Positions 25,860-36,062 of a stretch of DNA of 50,000 nucleotides are shown here, piece by piece. This stretch comes from Gallionellaceae bacterium (GTDB lineage: Bacteria > Pseudomonadota > Gammaproteobacteria > Burkholderiales > Gallionellaceae): the NCBI GenBank assembly GCA_030834965.1, contig JAUQWW010000002.1, forward strand, positions 1-50,000. Direction: 5' to 3'. Both the position numbers and the translations under genes were made by a program. The notes below the pieces were generated by a model. That model saw only the letters and a list, made by a program, of their open reading frames with translations. It was not told where the DNA came from and searched no databases. Numbering within the stretch: the stretch's first letter is position 1; each line of letters starts with the position of its first letter.

Positions 25860-28103
25860 ATGAATAAATTCCTCAAGTACGGTTTGTTGGGCGCAGGCGG
25901 CATTCTCGTGCTGGTGGTGGGCGGGGCGGCTTATCTGGTGGCAACGTTCAACCCCAACGACTTCAAGGCACAGATCATCCAGGCAGTGAAGGAGAAGAAG
26001 CAGCGCACACTGAAGCTGGAGGGCGATATCAAACTGACCTTCTACCCCAGCATTGGCGCCAGCCTTGGCAAGGTGTCCTTGTCCGAATTTCAGAGCGAAA
26101 ATGAATTCGCATCGATTGATGGCGCACATGTTGCGCTGGCTTTGATGCCATTGCTTTCCAGGCAGGCGGTGGTGGACGAAATCAGCCTGAGCGGCGTGAA
26201 AGCGCACCTGATCAAGTTCAAGAACGGCACGACCAACATAGACGACTTGCTGAGCAAGGACGAGAGCAAGAGCCAGCCTGAAGGCGAGCAGGTCAAATTT
26301 GACATCGCTTCGGTAAAGATAGAAAAAACCGAGTTGACTTATCGCGATGAGAAAAGCGGCGCGCAATACGCCGTGAAAGACCTCAACCTCAAGACCGGGC
26401 GTGTCGCCAATGGCGTGCCTAGCAAGATTGATTTTGGAGCGCAGATCCAGTCCAACCAGCCCAAACTGGATATCGCCACACAACTGAAAACCACGCTTAC
26501 TTTTGATCTGGAAAAGAAACTGTACGGTGTGGAAAACATGGATTTGCAGGCCAAGGGTGCGGCGCTCGACATCAGCAATCTGGTGGTGCAGGCCAGCGGC
26601 GATGCCAGTGCAAACCTGGGGACGCAGGAATATTTCGCAAAGAAATTTGCGCTCACCGCGACAGGCCTGAAGGACAAGGATAATTTCGACGTCAGGCTGG
26701 AAGCTCCCTCACTCAGCCTGACCAAGGATAAATTTTTCGGCGACAAACTGACGCTGAATGCCAAGCTGGACGGCGTGCTGGGCAATATCGTGGCAAGCCT
26801 GTCTGTGCCGGGTCTGGAAGGCAACGCGCAGTCATTCAAGGCGAGTGCGCTGACGCTGGATGTCGACATGAAACAACCGGATCAGGCATTCAAGGTAAAG
26901 CTGTCTTCGCCGCTGTCCGGCAATTTTGAATCGCAGCAATTCAATCTTTCCAACCTGACCATCGCCGTGAATGCCACCGGCGACAAGCTGCCGAATAAGT
27001 CCGTCAGCAGCGAGATGAAGGGCAATGTCCAGATCGATGCAGCCAAGCAGGCAGTGCAGGCCAATCTTGCGGGCGGTCTGCTGCAAAGCCAGGTCAAGGC
27101 CAGGGTGGCGGTGAATGGCTTCACCAATCCGGCCATCCGTTTTGATGTGGATGTGGATCAATTCGATGCCGATTTGTATATGCCGAAGAAGGCCGCAGCA
27201 ACCACCTCCAAACGCGACACCGCAGCGGCGGAACAGCCGCTCGACCTCTCGGCGCTGAAGAAGCTGAACCTGGAAGGCAGCCTGCGTATCGGCGCACTCA
27301 AGGTTGCCAATGTGAAGTCCTCGAAGGTACGCCTTGATGTGAAAGCGCACAATGGCCAGGTAAACGTCAGCCCCTTGTCGGCGAACCTGTATCAGGGCAG
27401 CATGAACGGCAGCGTCGCCGTGAATGCCGCACAGGCCACACCAAGCTTCGCCATCAACCAGAATCTGAGCGGCGTCAATATCGCACCGCTGATGAAGGAT
27501 GCTGCCGATTTCGACACACTGGAAGGCAAGGGCAATGTGGCGCTGAATCTCACCACACAGGGCGGCACCGTCAGCGCATTGAAGAAAGGACTGAATGGTT
27601 CAATGGGACTGAACCTGGCGGATGGAGCGATCAAGGGTATTAATATCGCCAAGAAATTGCGCGATGCGCAGGCCATGTTTGGCAAGGGCGGTGCGTCGGC
27701 ACAGACGCAGGCCGCCAATAAGGACGAGAAGACCGACTTCAGCGAGCTGAAAGCCAGTTTCAAGGTAAGCAACGGCGTGGCGCACAACGACGACCTCTCG
27801 CTGAAATCGCCGCTGCTGCGTTTAAGCGGCGCAGGCGACATCAATATTGGCAACGACAGCATCAACTACCTTGCCAAGGCCACGCTGGCGAAAACGCTGG
27901 AAGGCCAGGGCGGAAAAGAAGAGGTTGGCGGAATCACCGTGCCGGTGAAGGTTCACGGGCCGTTTGCCGAGCTTAAATACACGCTGGATTTTGAATCCAT
28001 GGTGTCAGAGGCCGCCAAGCAAAAAGTTGAAGCCAAGAAAGAAGAGATCAAGACCAAGCTGCAAGACCAGCTCAAGGGCGGCCTGAAAGGCTTGTTCAAG
28101 TAA
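25860..28103 (+). CDS. AsmA-family envelope protein
   Basis: The 747-residue protein has one N-terminal membrane helix (YGLLGAGGILVLVVGGAAYLV) then FNPNDFKAQI, the AsmA N-terminal signature, followed by a long periplasmic region rich in beta strands. The C-terminal AsmA domain includes LNLTTQGGTVSALKKGLNG and LNLADGAIKGINIAKKLRDA. AsmA-like proteins are thought to form hydrophobic grooves that carry phospholipid between membranes. ATG 25860 follows GGGGGCGAC; an earlier in-frame ATG (25833) lacks family support. mutY follows after 15 bp. Confidence 0.9.
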   Translation: MNKFLKYGLLGAGGILVLVVGGAAYLVATFNPNDFKAQIIQAVKEKKQRTLKLEGDIKLTFYPSIGASLGKVSLSEFQSENEFASIDGAHVALALMPLLSRQAVVDEISLSGVKAHLIKFKNGTTNIDDLLSKDESKSQPEGEQVKFDIASVKIEKTELTYRDEKSGAQYAVKDLNLKTGRVANGVPSKIDFGAQIQSNQPKLDIATQLKTTLTFDLEKKLYGVENMDLQAKGAALDISNLVVQASGDASANLGTQEYFAKKFALTATGLKDKDNFDVRLEAPSLSLTKDKFFGDKLTLNAKLDGVLGNIVASLSVPGLEGNAQSFKASALTLDVDMKQPDQAFKVKLSSPLSGNFESQQFNLSNLTIAVNATGDKLPNKSVSSEMKGNVQIDAAKQAVQANLAGGLLQSQVKARVAVNGFTNPAIRFDVDVDQFDADLYMPKKAAATTSKRDTAAAEQPLDLSALKKLNLEGSLRIGALKVANVKSSKVRLDVKAHNGQVNVSPLSANLYQGSMNGSVAVNAAQATPSFAINQNLSGVNIAPLMKDAADFDTLEGKGNVALNLTTQGGTVSALKKGLNGSMGLNLADGAIKGINIAKKLRDAQAMFGKGGASAQTQAANKDEKTDFSELKASFKVSNGVAHNDDLSLKSPLLRLSGAGDINIGNDSINYLAKATLAKTLEGQGGKEEVGGITVPVKVHGPFAELKYTLDFESMVSEAAKQKVEAKKEEIKTKLQDQLKGGLKGLFK

Positions 28104-28118
28104 GTTTAGTTTGTCTCC

Positions 28119-29192
28119 ATGAACGATTTCGCAACCCGGCTGGTCAACTGGCAGCGGCTGCATGGCCGCAATACGCTGCCGTGGCAAGGTGCGGATGCCT
28201 ATCGTGTGTGGCTGTCCGAGATCATGTTGCAGCAGACGCAGGTTGCTTCGGTCATTCCTTATTACCAGCACTTCGTGACAAGCTTTCCGGATGTAGCCAT
28301 GCTTGCCGCAGCCAGTGAAGAACAAGTGCTGGCACACTGGAGCGGCCTGGGTTACTACGCGCGCGGACGCAACCTGCATCGCGCTGCGCAACAGATCATG
28401 CTGCTGCATCATGGCCAATTTCCAGCACACTTTGATGACATCCTTGCTTTGCCGGGTATCGGGCGCTCGACTGCGGCGGCGATTTGCGCACTGGCCTTCA
28501 GGCAGCGGCACGCGATTCTCGATGGCAATGTGAAACGCGTGCTGGCGCGCTATTGTGCCATTGACGGTTACCCGGGGGACAAGAAAATCGAAGCGAAACT
28601 GTGGCAGCAAGCGGAAGCGCTGTTGCCCCGAAGTGACGTGGCGTGCTACACGCAAGGGCTGATGGATCTGGGCGCGACGGTTTGCACACGCGGCAAGGCG
28701 CAATGTAGTGCCTGTCCGGTGCGGAGCGGTTGCGCTGCCTATCACGCCGGGCGTGTCGCCGAACTGCCTGTTCCACGCCCGCGCAAACCCGTTCCGGAAA
28801 GGCAAGCCACTTTTCTGATGGTCCTGCACAACAACGAAATTCTGCTGGGGAAAAATCTCAGCACCGGCGTATGGGGTGGCATGTGGTGCCTGCCGCAGTT
28901 CGACGATGAGGCGGCGGCGACGGCCTGGTGCGCACAGGCCGGCATGGAGATTACATTTCCGGCAAAGCCGGAAAGAGAATGCACAACGCTCCAGCCATTC
29001 ACTCACACGTTCACACACTTCAGGCTGCACATTACCCCGCTGCTGGCACAGGCGATTCGCAAGCCTCGGCAAATGCAGGAACCGGGCAGCGCGTGGCTGC
29101 AGGTGGAAGATGCGCTGCAGGCAGCGATTCCTGTGCCTGTGCGCAAACTGTTGCAAAAGATACAGGCGCAGCGCAAACTGATGCCAGCCTGA
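28119..29192 (+). CDS. mutY: A/G-specific adenine glycosylase
   Basis: The 357-residue base-excision repair enzyme removes A paired with 8-oxoguanine. Glu34 in SEIMLQQTQV and Asp135 in ILDGNVKRVLAR match the catalytic residues, with the helix-hairpin-helix LPGIGRSTAAAI between them. The [4Fe-4S] cluster loop is C-x6-C-x2-C-x5-C in CTRGKAQCSACPVRSGC. The C-terminal half is the NUDIX-like 8-oxoG recognition domain (WGGMWCLPQF). Length is typical. The asmA-mutY order is common in proteobacteria. Confidence 0.96.
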   Translation: MNDFATRLVNWQRLHGRNTLPWQGADAYRVWLSEIMLQQTQVASVIPYYQHFVTSFPDVAMLAAASEEQVLAHWSGLGYYARGRNLHRAAQQIMLLHHGQFPAHFDDILALPGIGRSTAAAICALAFRQRHAILDGNVKRVLARYCAIDGYPGDKKIEAKLWQQAEALLPRSDVACYTQGLMDLGATVCTRGKAQCSACPVRSGCAAYHAGRVAELPVPRPRKPVPERQATFLMVLHNNEILLGKNLSTGVWGGMWCLPQFDDEAAATAWCAQAGMEITFPAKPERECTTLQPFTHTFTHFRLHITPLLAQAIRKPRQMQEPGSAWLQVEDALQAAIPVPVRKLLQKIQAQRKLMPA

Positions 29193-29384
29193 AAGAGACA
29201 CAGAAACGCTGGGGAACAGGGAAACCCAAAAAACCGCTGGTTGCATGCGCTCAGCTCATTCCAGCTTCGGCTTAAGAGCCCGTGTCTTGTTTCCCCTCCG
29301 TGGTTCCCTTGAGTTCTTCAGGGAATAGCCAAGTATAGAAGGCAAGAACAACAAGCAAGGCCATTGCACACCAAGGGGGCTGCC

Positions 29385-32300
29385 ATGAATCCGCCCGAGA
29401 TTGCGAAAAAACCACTGCTCAAAAAAATTGTGCTGTGGAGCGCAGGGCTGTTTGTGCTAATCGGCGTGATCGGTTTCCTGGTCGCGCCGCACTTCGTCAA
29501 GTCTGCGCTGGAAAAGTCTATCGGTGAGAAACTGCACCGCACCGCAACCATACGCGAGCTCGGCATCAATCCCTATGCGCTGTCCGCGACGGTCAAGGGG
29601 TTTGCGCTGAAGGAGAAGGATGGCAAGAGCGATGCAGCTTCCTTCGACGAGTTGTACGTCAATGTCGAGGCCGCATCGCTATTGCGCCTGGCGCCGGTGA
29701 TCGGCAAGATCAATCTGGTCGGGCCGCATTTACGTGTGGTGCGCAACGCAGACCTGAGCTACAACTACACCGACGTCATCGAGGCATTTCTCAACCAACC
29801 CGACACCGGGGAGAAATCGCAGTTCTCTGTTAGCCACGTCAAGATCAGCGGGGGGCGCATCGATTTCGATGACAAACCGAAAAACAAGCGCCATGCCGTC
29901 AGCGATATCGAGCTGAACGTGCCGTTCGTTTCCAATCTGCCATCGAAGGTCGACGTGGACATGCAGCCTGCGTTCAGCGCCAAGGTGAACGGTGCGCCGC
30001 TGGCCCTCACCGGGCAGATGCGGCTGTTCAAGGAAACGCCTGTCGCCGCGATCGACCTCGATTTCCATGATCTGGATCTGCCGCAATATTTCGATTACAT
30101 CCCCGTTCCGCTCAATTTCAAGCTGCCGTCCGGCCTGCTCGACAGCAAGCTGGCGGTGCATTTCGGCCGCCCGAAAGACCAGCCGATGGCGCTGACGCTG
30201 TCGGGCACGCTGGGCCTGAAAAAAATCGAACTCGTCGACAACGTCAGCCAGCCGCTGCTGAAGTGGAAGGCGCTGAATCTGGCGATCCGCTCCTTCGATG
30301 TGCTGAATGGCAAGCTGGCGCTGGATTCGGTGCTGCTCGACCAGCCGGAGGTCAGCGTGCGCCGTGCCAGCAACGGCGCGCTGAATCTCCTCGCCCTGCA
30401 GCCCAAGGCTGCGCCGAAGACGGATAAGGCCAAGGTTGCCGCGGAAAAGCCATCGAAGCCCGCGGCGCCGTTTGAATTCAGCGCCACCGAGATCAAGCTG
30501 GTGGATGGCGTGGCTGATTTTACCGACGCTGTGCCGAAGAAGCCGTTTCATACCCGCCTCAATGCGATCAACCTCACCGCGCATAAGCTCGCAAGCAGCG
30601 GCAAGGAGCCGGCGACCATCGAGCTGGCACTGAAAGCGGATAGCGGCGAAAGCGTCCAGCATAACGGCCAGCTGACACTGTCGCCGCTCTCTGCACAGGG
30701 CGAGCTGACGCTGTCGGCACTCAAGCTCAAGAACTATGCGCCCTATTACGCGCCGTTCATCCGGTTTAATGTCGAAGAGGGAAACCTCGATGCGACGCTG
30801 AAGTATGCCGTCGCGATGGCAGACGGCAAGCTGCAGGCAAGCGTCAGCGATGGGACGGCTGATCTTGCTGCGCTGAAACTGCGCCAGGAAAATCAAAAAA
30901 TTCCGTTCTTCACGCTTACGCAACTGGCGCTGAAAGGCATTGCATTCGACTTGGACAAGCGCAATGTCGTGCTCGGTGAACTGGCCACGCGCGGCGGCAA
31001 GTTGCTCGCGCGCCGCGACAAGCAGGGCGTGTTCAGTCTGACGCAACTGCTGCCGGCCGACAGCGGGAAAAACCCTGTGGTCACCCGCAGCGAAGGTGCG
31101 CCCTGGAGTGCCGTTCTGAAAAAACTGGCGGTCAATGATTATGCGCTGCGCGTCGAGGATGACAAGGTGGCGGACAGCCTGCCCGTCACTGCCAAAGTCA
31201 TCAGCCTGAACGCAGACAATCTCTCCACCGCCAAGGGCGCGAAATCGAAGGTTGCGCTCAAGGCGGCGTTCGGCAAGCGCGGCCAGTTCAATGCTTCCGG
31301 GACGCTGGCAGCACAGCCGCTGCAGGCCAGGCTCAAGCTCGATCTCAAGAGCGTTGATCTGGTGCCGTTGCAGTCCTACGTCGCCGATAAATTCAATGTC
31401 ACGCTGACGCGCGGCGCCGTGTCCACCGGCGGCGCGCTGACGGCCGACACGTTGCCATCCGGCAGCTTCAATGCCAGCTATCGCGGCGCAGCGAGCCTGA
31501 GCGATGTCGCACTGATCGACAAGCCAAATTCTGCCGATCTGCTCAAATGGAAATCGCTGGCCTTCACCGGCATCGACTTCAATCTTGAACCGCTCAAAAT
31601 CGTGATCGCCGACATTGCGCTCACCGACTTCTACTCGCGGCTGATTCTGTCGCCCGAAGGCAAGCTCAACCTGGTGCAATTGATGAGCGCGCCGGGCGGG
31701 ACGGATTCGCCCGCGCCGCCGGATGGTGCCAGCGCACAGGCCGCTTCCGCGCCCGCACCCGTGGCATCTGCCGTTGCCGCAGTCCCCGCTACGGCTCCCG
31801 CACCCTTGCCGTATAGCGTCAAGATCGACCGCATCACGCTACAGGGCGGCAACGTCAATTTCAGCGATTTCTTCATCAAGCCGAACTACACGGCCAACAT
31901 GGAGAATATCGGTGGCAGCGTGACCGGGCTATCGTCAGAATCGGGCTCGACGGCCGATGTGGACCTGCGCGGCGAGTTCAACAGCGCGCCGCTCACGATA
32001 GCAGGCAAGGTGAACCCGCTTGCGCGCGATGCGTTTCTGGATATCAAAGGAGGCGTGCGCGGTTTTGAACTCGGCCCGCTCTCACCCTATTCCGGCAAGT
32101 ATGCCGGCTACGCGATCCAGAAAGGCAAGCTGACGGTGGACGTGCATTACTTCATCGAGAACAGAAAATTGCAGGCGGAGAACAAGCTGTTTCTGGATCA
32201 GCTGACTTTTGGCGACAAGGTCGAGAGCCCGGGCGCCACCAAGCTGCCGGTGCTGCTGGCGGTGGCCTTGCTCAAGAACAGCCGCGGAGAGATTGACATC

Positions 32301-33002
32301 AACCTGCCGATCAGCGGCTCGCTCGATGATCCGCAGTTCAGCGTCGGCGGCATCATCGTCAAGATCATCATCAACCTGGTGGTCAAGGCGGTCACCTCAC
32401 CGTTTGCGCTGCTTGGCTCGCTATTCGGCGGCGGCGAGGATCTCGGCTATGTCGAGTTTGACCCCGGTTATGCAGTCATTGCGCCCGCGGCCGAAACCAA
32501 ATTGAAAGCACTGTCCAAGGCGCTGCTCGACCGTCCGGGGCTGAAGCTCGACATCATCGGCCGCGTCGATCCGGCAAGCGATAAGGAAGGCGTCAAGCAT
32601 GCCCAGATAGAGCGCAAGGTCAAGGCGCAGAAGCTGAAGGCAGTCGTGAAAGAGGGCAGGGATGCGGGCTCGGTAGACGAGGTGGTGCTGACGCCGGATG
32701 AATACCAAAAATACCTGAAGCTTGCCTACAAGGGTGAAAGCTTTCCGAAGCCGCGCAACATGATCGGGCTGGCCAAGGATTTGCCGCCGCAGGAGATGGA
32801 AAAGCTGATGGTCACCAATGCCAAGGTCACCGAAGACGACATGCGTGCACTGGCCGACCAGCGCGCGCAGACGATCAAGGAATGGCTGATCCATGACGGC
32901 CAGGTGCCGGCCGAGCGCATCTTCATCGTGGCGCCCAAACTGGACGCGGCGGACATCAAGGACAAGGGTAAAGCGAGCAGGGCTGATTTCTCGCTGAAGT
33001 GA
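29385..33002 (+). CDS. DUF748 (AsmA-like) large envelope protein
   Basis: From ATG 29385 (GGGGG site upstream) the protein has 1205 residues. An N-terminal helix (IVLWSAGLFVLIGVIGFLVA) precedes a long periplasmic beta-rich region with repeated DUF748-type blocks (INLVGPHLRVVRNADLSYNY, ALNLLALQP, ITLQGGNVNFSDFFI). An Ala/Pro linker sits near residues 785-810. The C-terminal part, from about residue 1020 (GYVEFDPGYAVIAPAAETKL), resembles an OmpA-like peptidoglycan-binding module, including ALADQRAQTIKEWLI. The likely role is lipid transport or envelope integrity, by similarity to AsmA-like proteins; this is inference. Confidence 0.87.
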   Translation: MNPPEIAKKPLLKKIVLWSAGLFVLIGVIGFLVAPHFVKSALEKSIGEKLHRTATIRELGINPYALSATVKGFALKEKDGKSDAASFDELYVNVEAASLLRLAPVIGKINLVGPHLRVVRNADLSYNYTDVIEAFLNQPDTGEKSQFSVSHVKISGGRIDFDDKPKNKRHAVSDIELNVPFVSNLPSKVDVDMQPAFSAKVNGAPLALTGQMRLFKETPVAAIDLDFHDLDLPQYFDYIPVPLNFKLPSGLLDSKLAVHFGRPKDQPMALTLSGTLGLKKIELVDNVSQPLLKWKALNLAIRSFDVLNGKLALDSVLLDQPEVSVRRASNGALNLLALQPKAAPKTDKAKVAAEKPSKPAAPFEFSATEIKLVDGVADFTDAVPKKPFHTRLNAINLTAHKLASSGKEPATIELALKADSGESVQHNGQLTLSPLSAQGELTLSALKLKNYAPYYAPFIRFNVEEGNLDATLKYAVAMADGKLQASVSDGTADLAALKLRQENQKIPFFTLTQLALKGIAFDLDKRNVVLGELATRGGKLLARRDKQGVFSLTQLLPADSGKNPVVTRSEGAPWSAVLKKLAVNDYALRVEDDKVADSLPVTAKVISLNADNLSTAKGAKSKVALKAAFGKRGQFNASGTLAAQPLQARLKLDLKSVDLVPLQSYVADKFNVTLTRGAVSTGGALTADTLPSGSFNASYRGAASLSDVALIDKPNSADLLKWKSLAFTGIDFNLEPLKIVIADIALTDFYSRLILSPEGKLNLVQLMSAPGGTDSPAPPDGASAQAASAPAPVASAVAAVPATAPAPLPYSVKIDRITLQGGNVNFSDFFIKPNYTANMENIGGSVTGLSSESGSTADVDLRGEFNSAPLTIAGKVNPLARDAFLDIKGGVRGFELGPLSPYSGKYAGYAIQKGKLTVDVHYFIENRKLQAENKLFLDQLTFGDKVESPGATKLPVLLAVALLKNSRGEIDINLPISGSLDDPQFSVGGIIVKIIINLVVKAVTSPFALLGSLFGGGEDLGYVEFDPGYAVIAPAAETKLKALSKALLDRPGLKLDIIGRVDPASDKEGVKHAQIERKVKAQKLKAVVKEGRDAGSVDEVVLTPDEYQKYLKLAYKGESFPKPRNMIGLAKDLPPQEMEKLMVTNAKVTEDDMRALADQRAQTIKEWLIHDGQVPAERIFIVAPKLDAADIKDKGKASRADFSLK

Positions 33003-33090
33003 CGGCGCAGCAGTAAGGCCGCACCTGACCACCGGCCGCACATCATGCCGTCCAGCCGTGATCCACCTGAGTGCAGAAGGGAGGCAAACG

Positions 33091-33669
33091 GTGCGCATCG
33101 TGTCATCCGGTGTCCAGATTCTTCTGGTCGCCAATATTGCCGGATTTCTGCTGGAAATCGCTGCCGGCGAGCCGATGATACGCGGCTTTGCGCTGTGGTC
33201 ACTCCAGGCCGGATTCATGCCGTGGCAACTTGTGACCTATGCATTCCTGCACGCTGGCATCGCTCACCTCGCTTTCAACATGTACGGCCTATGGATGTTC
33301 GGCAGCGAACTGGAATCCGTGCTGGGACGGCGCACGTTTCTTAAACTGTATGTCGCCAGCATGCTGTCGGCCGGGATCATGCAACTGCTGGTCACGAGCC
33401 TGACCGCGAATGCATACCCGACGGTAGGCGCATCCGGCGGCGTATTTGGGTTACTGCTCGCGTATGCGATGTGCTTTCCGCGGCGGATACTCATGCTCCT
33501 GTTCCCGCCCATTCCCATGCGTGCATGGCTGTTTGTGACGCTATATGCAGCCATCGAACTGACGCTCGGCGTGACAGGGACGCAGGAGGGGGTGGCGCAT
33601 TTTGCCCATCTCGGCGGCATGGTGGGTGGATATCTGGTCCTTCGCCGCTGGCGGCGTCACGGCCTGTAA
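33091..33669 (+). CDS. Rhomboid-family intramembrane serine protease
   Basis: From GTG 33091, preceded by a strong AAGGGAGG site, the protein has 192 residues and about six helices. The catalytic dyad is Ser115 in GASGGVFG and His173 in AHLGGM. The family's HxxxN-type motif appears as HAGIAHLAFNMYGLWMFG. Rhomboids cleave membrane-protein helices within the bilayer; substrates cannot be predicted. The frame is open from GTG 33058, but that start has no ribosome site. Confidence 0.9.
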   Translation: MRIVSSGVQILLVANIAGFLLEIAAGEPMIRGFALWSLQAGFMPWQLVTYAFLHAGIAHLAFNMYGLWMFGSELESVLGRRTFLKLYVASMLSAGIMQLLVTSLTANAYPTVGASGGVFGLLLAYAMCFPRRILMLLFPPIPMRAWLFVTLYAAIELTLGVTGTQEGVAHFAHLGGMVGGYLVLRRWRRHGL

Positions 33670-33727
33670 AAAAACCCCGCTGGCGGTTAACATGCATACC
33701 CACTGACAATACATTTCGAAGACACTC

Positions 33728-34804
33728 ATGAAATATCTCCGTTCCGAGTTCCCCGTTGCGCTTGCCTTAATTATCCTCGGTGTGGGCTTTACGTTAGAAC
33801 ATGCCGCCGTGGAACATGGCGGTGCCATGCTTTGGGGATTGCTGCTGGTGATTCTCGCTGCGATCATCGGCGTGGCGTTCCGTATTGCCCATCATGCCGA
33901 GGTTCTGGCGATGCGCTTCGGCGAACCATACGGCACGCTGATTCTCACCATCGCTGCTGTGTCGGTGGAAGTCGTGATACTCGTGGTGTTGCTTATGGGC
34001 GAACCGAACCCAACGCTGGCACGCGATACGGTGTTTGCCGCCGTGATGTTCGACATTAATGGCATCCTCGGCCTGGCAGCCATCATCGGCGGTCTGAAAC
34101 ACGGCAGCACAAAATACAATCTAGACTCGGCCAACTCCTTCATCGCCATGCTGCTGGTCGCGATCGGCGTCGGAATGTTCATACCGGACTTCGTGCCAGA
34201 GTCGAAGTGGCAGCTTTACTCAGCCTTCTCTATCGGCATCATGGCGATCATGTACATGGCGTTCCTGCGTTTGCAGACCGTGGAGCATCGCAACTTCTTC
34301 GAGTACACCGCCGACACAGATGAAGAGGCACACGATCTCGCACATAGCCCGAACGCGCTGCACGTCGCGGTGATGCTCGGCGCGATTGTGTTAGTTGGCC
34401 TGCTCTCCGAAGTCTTGTCGGTGCTGTTGGACGCGGGACTGGCCGGCAGCAACCTGCCGAAATCAATCCCGGCGGTTCTGGTCGCGCTGATCTCAGCCAG
34501 CCCGGAGATACTTACCGCACTGAAAGCAGCGCAGCAGAATCGCATGCAGACCACGGTAAACATCGCGCTGGGCGCATCGCTGGCCACCGTGCTTCTCACC
34601 CTGCCGATAATCGAGGCCATCGCGCTGTTCAGCGGCGAGCGCATTGACATGGCTCTCACCCCAGTCCAGGCGGGCATGCTGCTAATCACTTTTCTGACCG
34701 TGATGAACAACCTGCATGACGGCGAGACCAACGCCATCGAGGGGATCAGTCATTTCGTCCTGTTCGCCGCCTTCATCACACTTGTGGCGATGGGGCTGAT
34801 CTGA
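33728..34804 (+). CDS. ChaA-like calcium/proton exchanger
   Basis: The 358-residue protein has about 11 hydrophobic helices and two inverted exchanger repeats. The first holds FGEPYGTLILTIAAVSVEVV and the second PAVLVALISASPEILTALKAA. The acidic residues in SVEVV and SPEIL are the ion-binding glutamates of the CaCA superfamily. An acidic loop (ADTDEEAHD) lies between the halves. This matches the ChaA-type cation:proton antiporters; whether it moves Ca2+, Na+ or K+ cannot be told here. Confidence 0.85.
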   Translation: MKYLRSEFPVALALIILGVGFTLEHAAVEHGGAMLWGLLLVILAAIIGVAFRIAHHAEVLAMRFGEPYGTLILTIAAVSVEVVILVVLLMGEPNPTLARDTVFAAVMFDINGILGLAAIIGGLKHGSTKYNLDSANSFIAMLLVAIGVGMFIPDFVPESKWQLYSAFSIGIMAIMYMAFLRLQTVEHRNFFEYTADTDEEAHDLAHSPNALHVAVMLGAIVLVGLLSEVLSVLLDAGLAGSNLPKSIPAVLVALISASPEILTALKAAQQNRMQTTVNIALGASLATVLLTLPIIEAIALFSGERIDMALTPVQAGMLLITFLTVMNNLHDGETNAIEGISHFVLFAAFITLVAMGLI

Positions 34805-34826
34805 GCAAACACCGACGGCTGGCAAA

Positions 34827-34982
34827 ATGAAAAAGAAAACCATGGAAAGACTGATGGCGCTGCCCAAGGACAGCCAGGATAAGGTGTGGAAACTGGCAAT
34901 GGAGCGGCTGAAGAAGGAGCAAATGCAGAAGATGCAGAAAAACGACGCGTTACGCACGCAGGACAAACAGACGAAGAAATAA
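34827..34982 (+). CDS. Small Lys-rich helical protein, unknown
   Basis: A 51-codon frame from ATG 34827 to TAA 34980-34982 encodes MKKKTMERLMALPKDSQDKV and a highly charged helix with many Lys, Gln and Met. It predicts a coiled coil without membrane segment or Cys. It starts 22 bp after the exchanger stop. No ribosome site is obvious, and I know no family. Confidence 0.5.
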   Translation: MKKKTMERLMALPKDSQDKVWKLAMERLKKEQMQKMQKNDALRTQDKQTKK

Positions 34983-35066
34983 CGTGCCGTACGCAACGAA
35001 CTCCGAGCTCGCCGCCGACTTCAATATGATCTGGCCGATCAATAAGCAAACCGCCCAACATCACGC

Positions 35067-35456
35067 ATGAAAGACGACGCCAACAAACTGCGCATTGATA
35101 AGTGGCTGTGGGCCGCACGCTTTTTCAAGACGCGCAGCCTCGCGGCCGATGCGGTAGCAAGCGGAAAGGTGCTGGTCAATGAAGTGCGCGCGAAGCCGGC
35201 CAAGGCAGTTACCGCAGGCGATAGATTGGACGTCCGCATCGGGCAGTATCAATTTCTGCTTGAGGTATTGGCCCTTTCCAGCAAGCGCGGGCCCGCACCG
35301 GAAGCACAACAACTCTACCGCGAGAGTGATGCGAGCCGCGAGCGGCGCGCTGCTCTTGCTGCCCAACTCAAAGCGGAGGCGCCACTATTTTCTTTCAGGG
35401 GCAGGCCCACCAAACGCGATCGTCGTCTGATCGAGCGCCTCAAACATGGCAAATGA
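35067..35456 (+). CDS. hslR: S4-domain RNA-binding protein, HslR-like
   Basis: The 129-residue protein has an N-terminal S4 domain (LRIDKWLWAARFFKTRSLAADAV and GKVLVNEVRAKPAKAV) and a basic C-terminal tail ending RPTKRDRRLIERLKHGK. This is the layout of HslR/Hsp15, which binds free 50S subunits carrying stalled nascent chains. The end overlaps the next gene by 11 bp. The symbol rests on overall resemblance. Confidence 0.87.
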   Translation: MKDDANKLRIDKWLWAARFFKTRSLAADAVASGKVLVNEVRAKPAKAVTAGDRLDVRIGQYQFLLEVLALSSKRGPAPEAQQLYRESDASRERRAALAAQLKAEAPLFSFRGRPTKRDRRLIERLKHGK

Positions 35457-35967
35457 AAACAGCCGCAGTCCGCGAGCAGCAAAATGGCGCAGCCATGCCC
35501 TCAACCTGTTGCTGATCGTAGCAATTGTCGCGGGCGTCCGCGCCTGGCAGCAACGCGACATGGTCAGCGGCGCAGCCCTACCCTTGCAGGGCGTCACGCT
35601 CGCAGGCCTGCCCTACAAGCTGCCCGCCAAGCCGGCACAACCCGTGCTGGTGCACTTCTGGGCGGTGTGGTGCCCGGTCTGCCGCGCCGAGCAGAGCGCG
35701 ATCGCAGACATCGCGCATGACCATCCGGATGTCATCACCGTCGCGATGCAGAGTGGCACGCAGGAAGAGGTGTTGCGATACATGCGCGAACATGGGCTCG
35801 CTTTTCCGGTAGTGAACGATCCAGACGGCAGCATCGCCCGTGCATGGGGTGTGCATGCCGTACCCGCAAGCTTCATCATCTCCCCCGATGGGCAGATACG
35901 CTTTGTCGAGGTCGGCTATACCACCGGCATCGGTATCAGACTGAGGCTTTGGTTGGCTGGGATCTAA
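35446..35967 (+). CDS. TlpA-like membrane-anchored thioredoxin
   Basis: The 173-residue protein has an N-terminal membrane anchor (HALNLLLIVAIVAGVRAW) and a periplasmic thioredoxin fold with redox pair C76-P-V-C79 in WAVWCPVCRAEQ and a cis-Pro at AVPASFII. Similar proteins are named protein disulfide oxidoreductases of the TlpA/DsbE group and serve cytochrome c maturation or disulfide exchange. It overlaps the hslR-like gene. The cbb3 subunits CcoO and CcoP are c-type cytochromes that would need such chemistry, but no direct link is shown. Confidence 0.85.
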   Translation: MANENSRSPRAAKWRSHALNLLLIVAIVAGVRAWQQRDMVSGAALPLQGVTLAGLPYKLPAKPAQPVLVHFWAVWCPVCRAEQSAIADIAHDHPDVITVAMQSGTQEEVLRYMREHGLAFPVVNDPDGSIARAWGVHAVPASFIISPDGQIRFVEVGYTTGIGIRLRLWLAGI

Positions 35968-36062
35968 TTCGCGTCACGTCATCCGAGCGCTTGCGCGGAA
36001 GAATTTGTGGCGTGATCTACGCGGGAAAAACATCTTTTCGATTCGGCTTGCCAATTTTCCTG

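Noticed and set aside
29730-31679. 649-codon open frame on the minus strand
   Set aside because: Antisense shadow of the DUF748 gene, with low-complexity Arg/Gln/Leu-rich translation and no start context.
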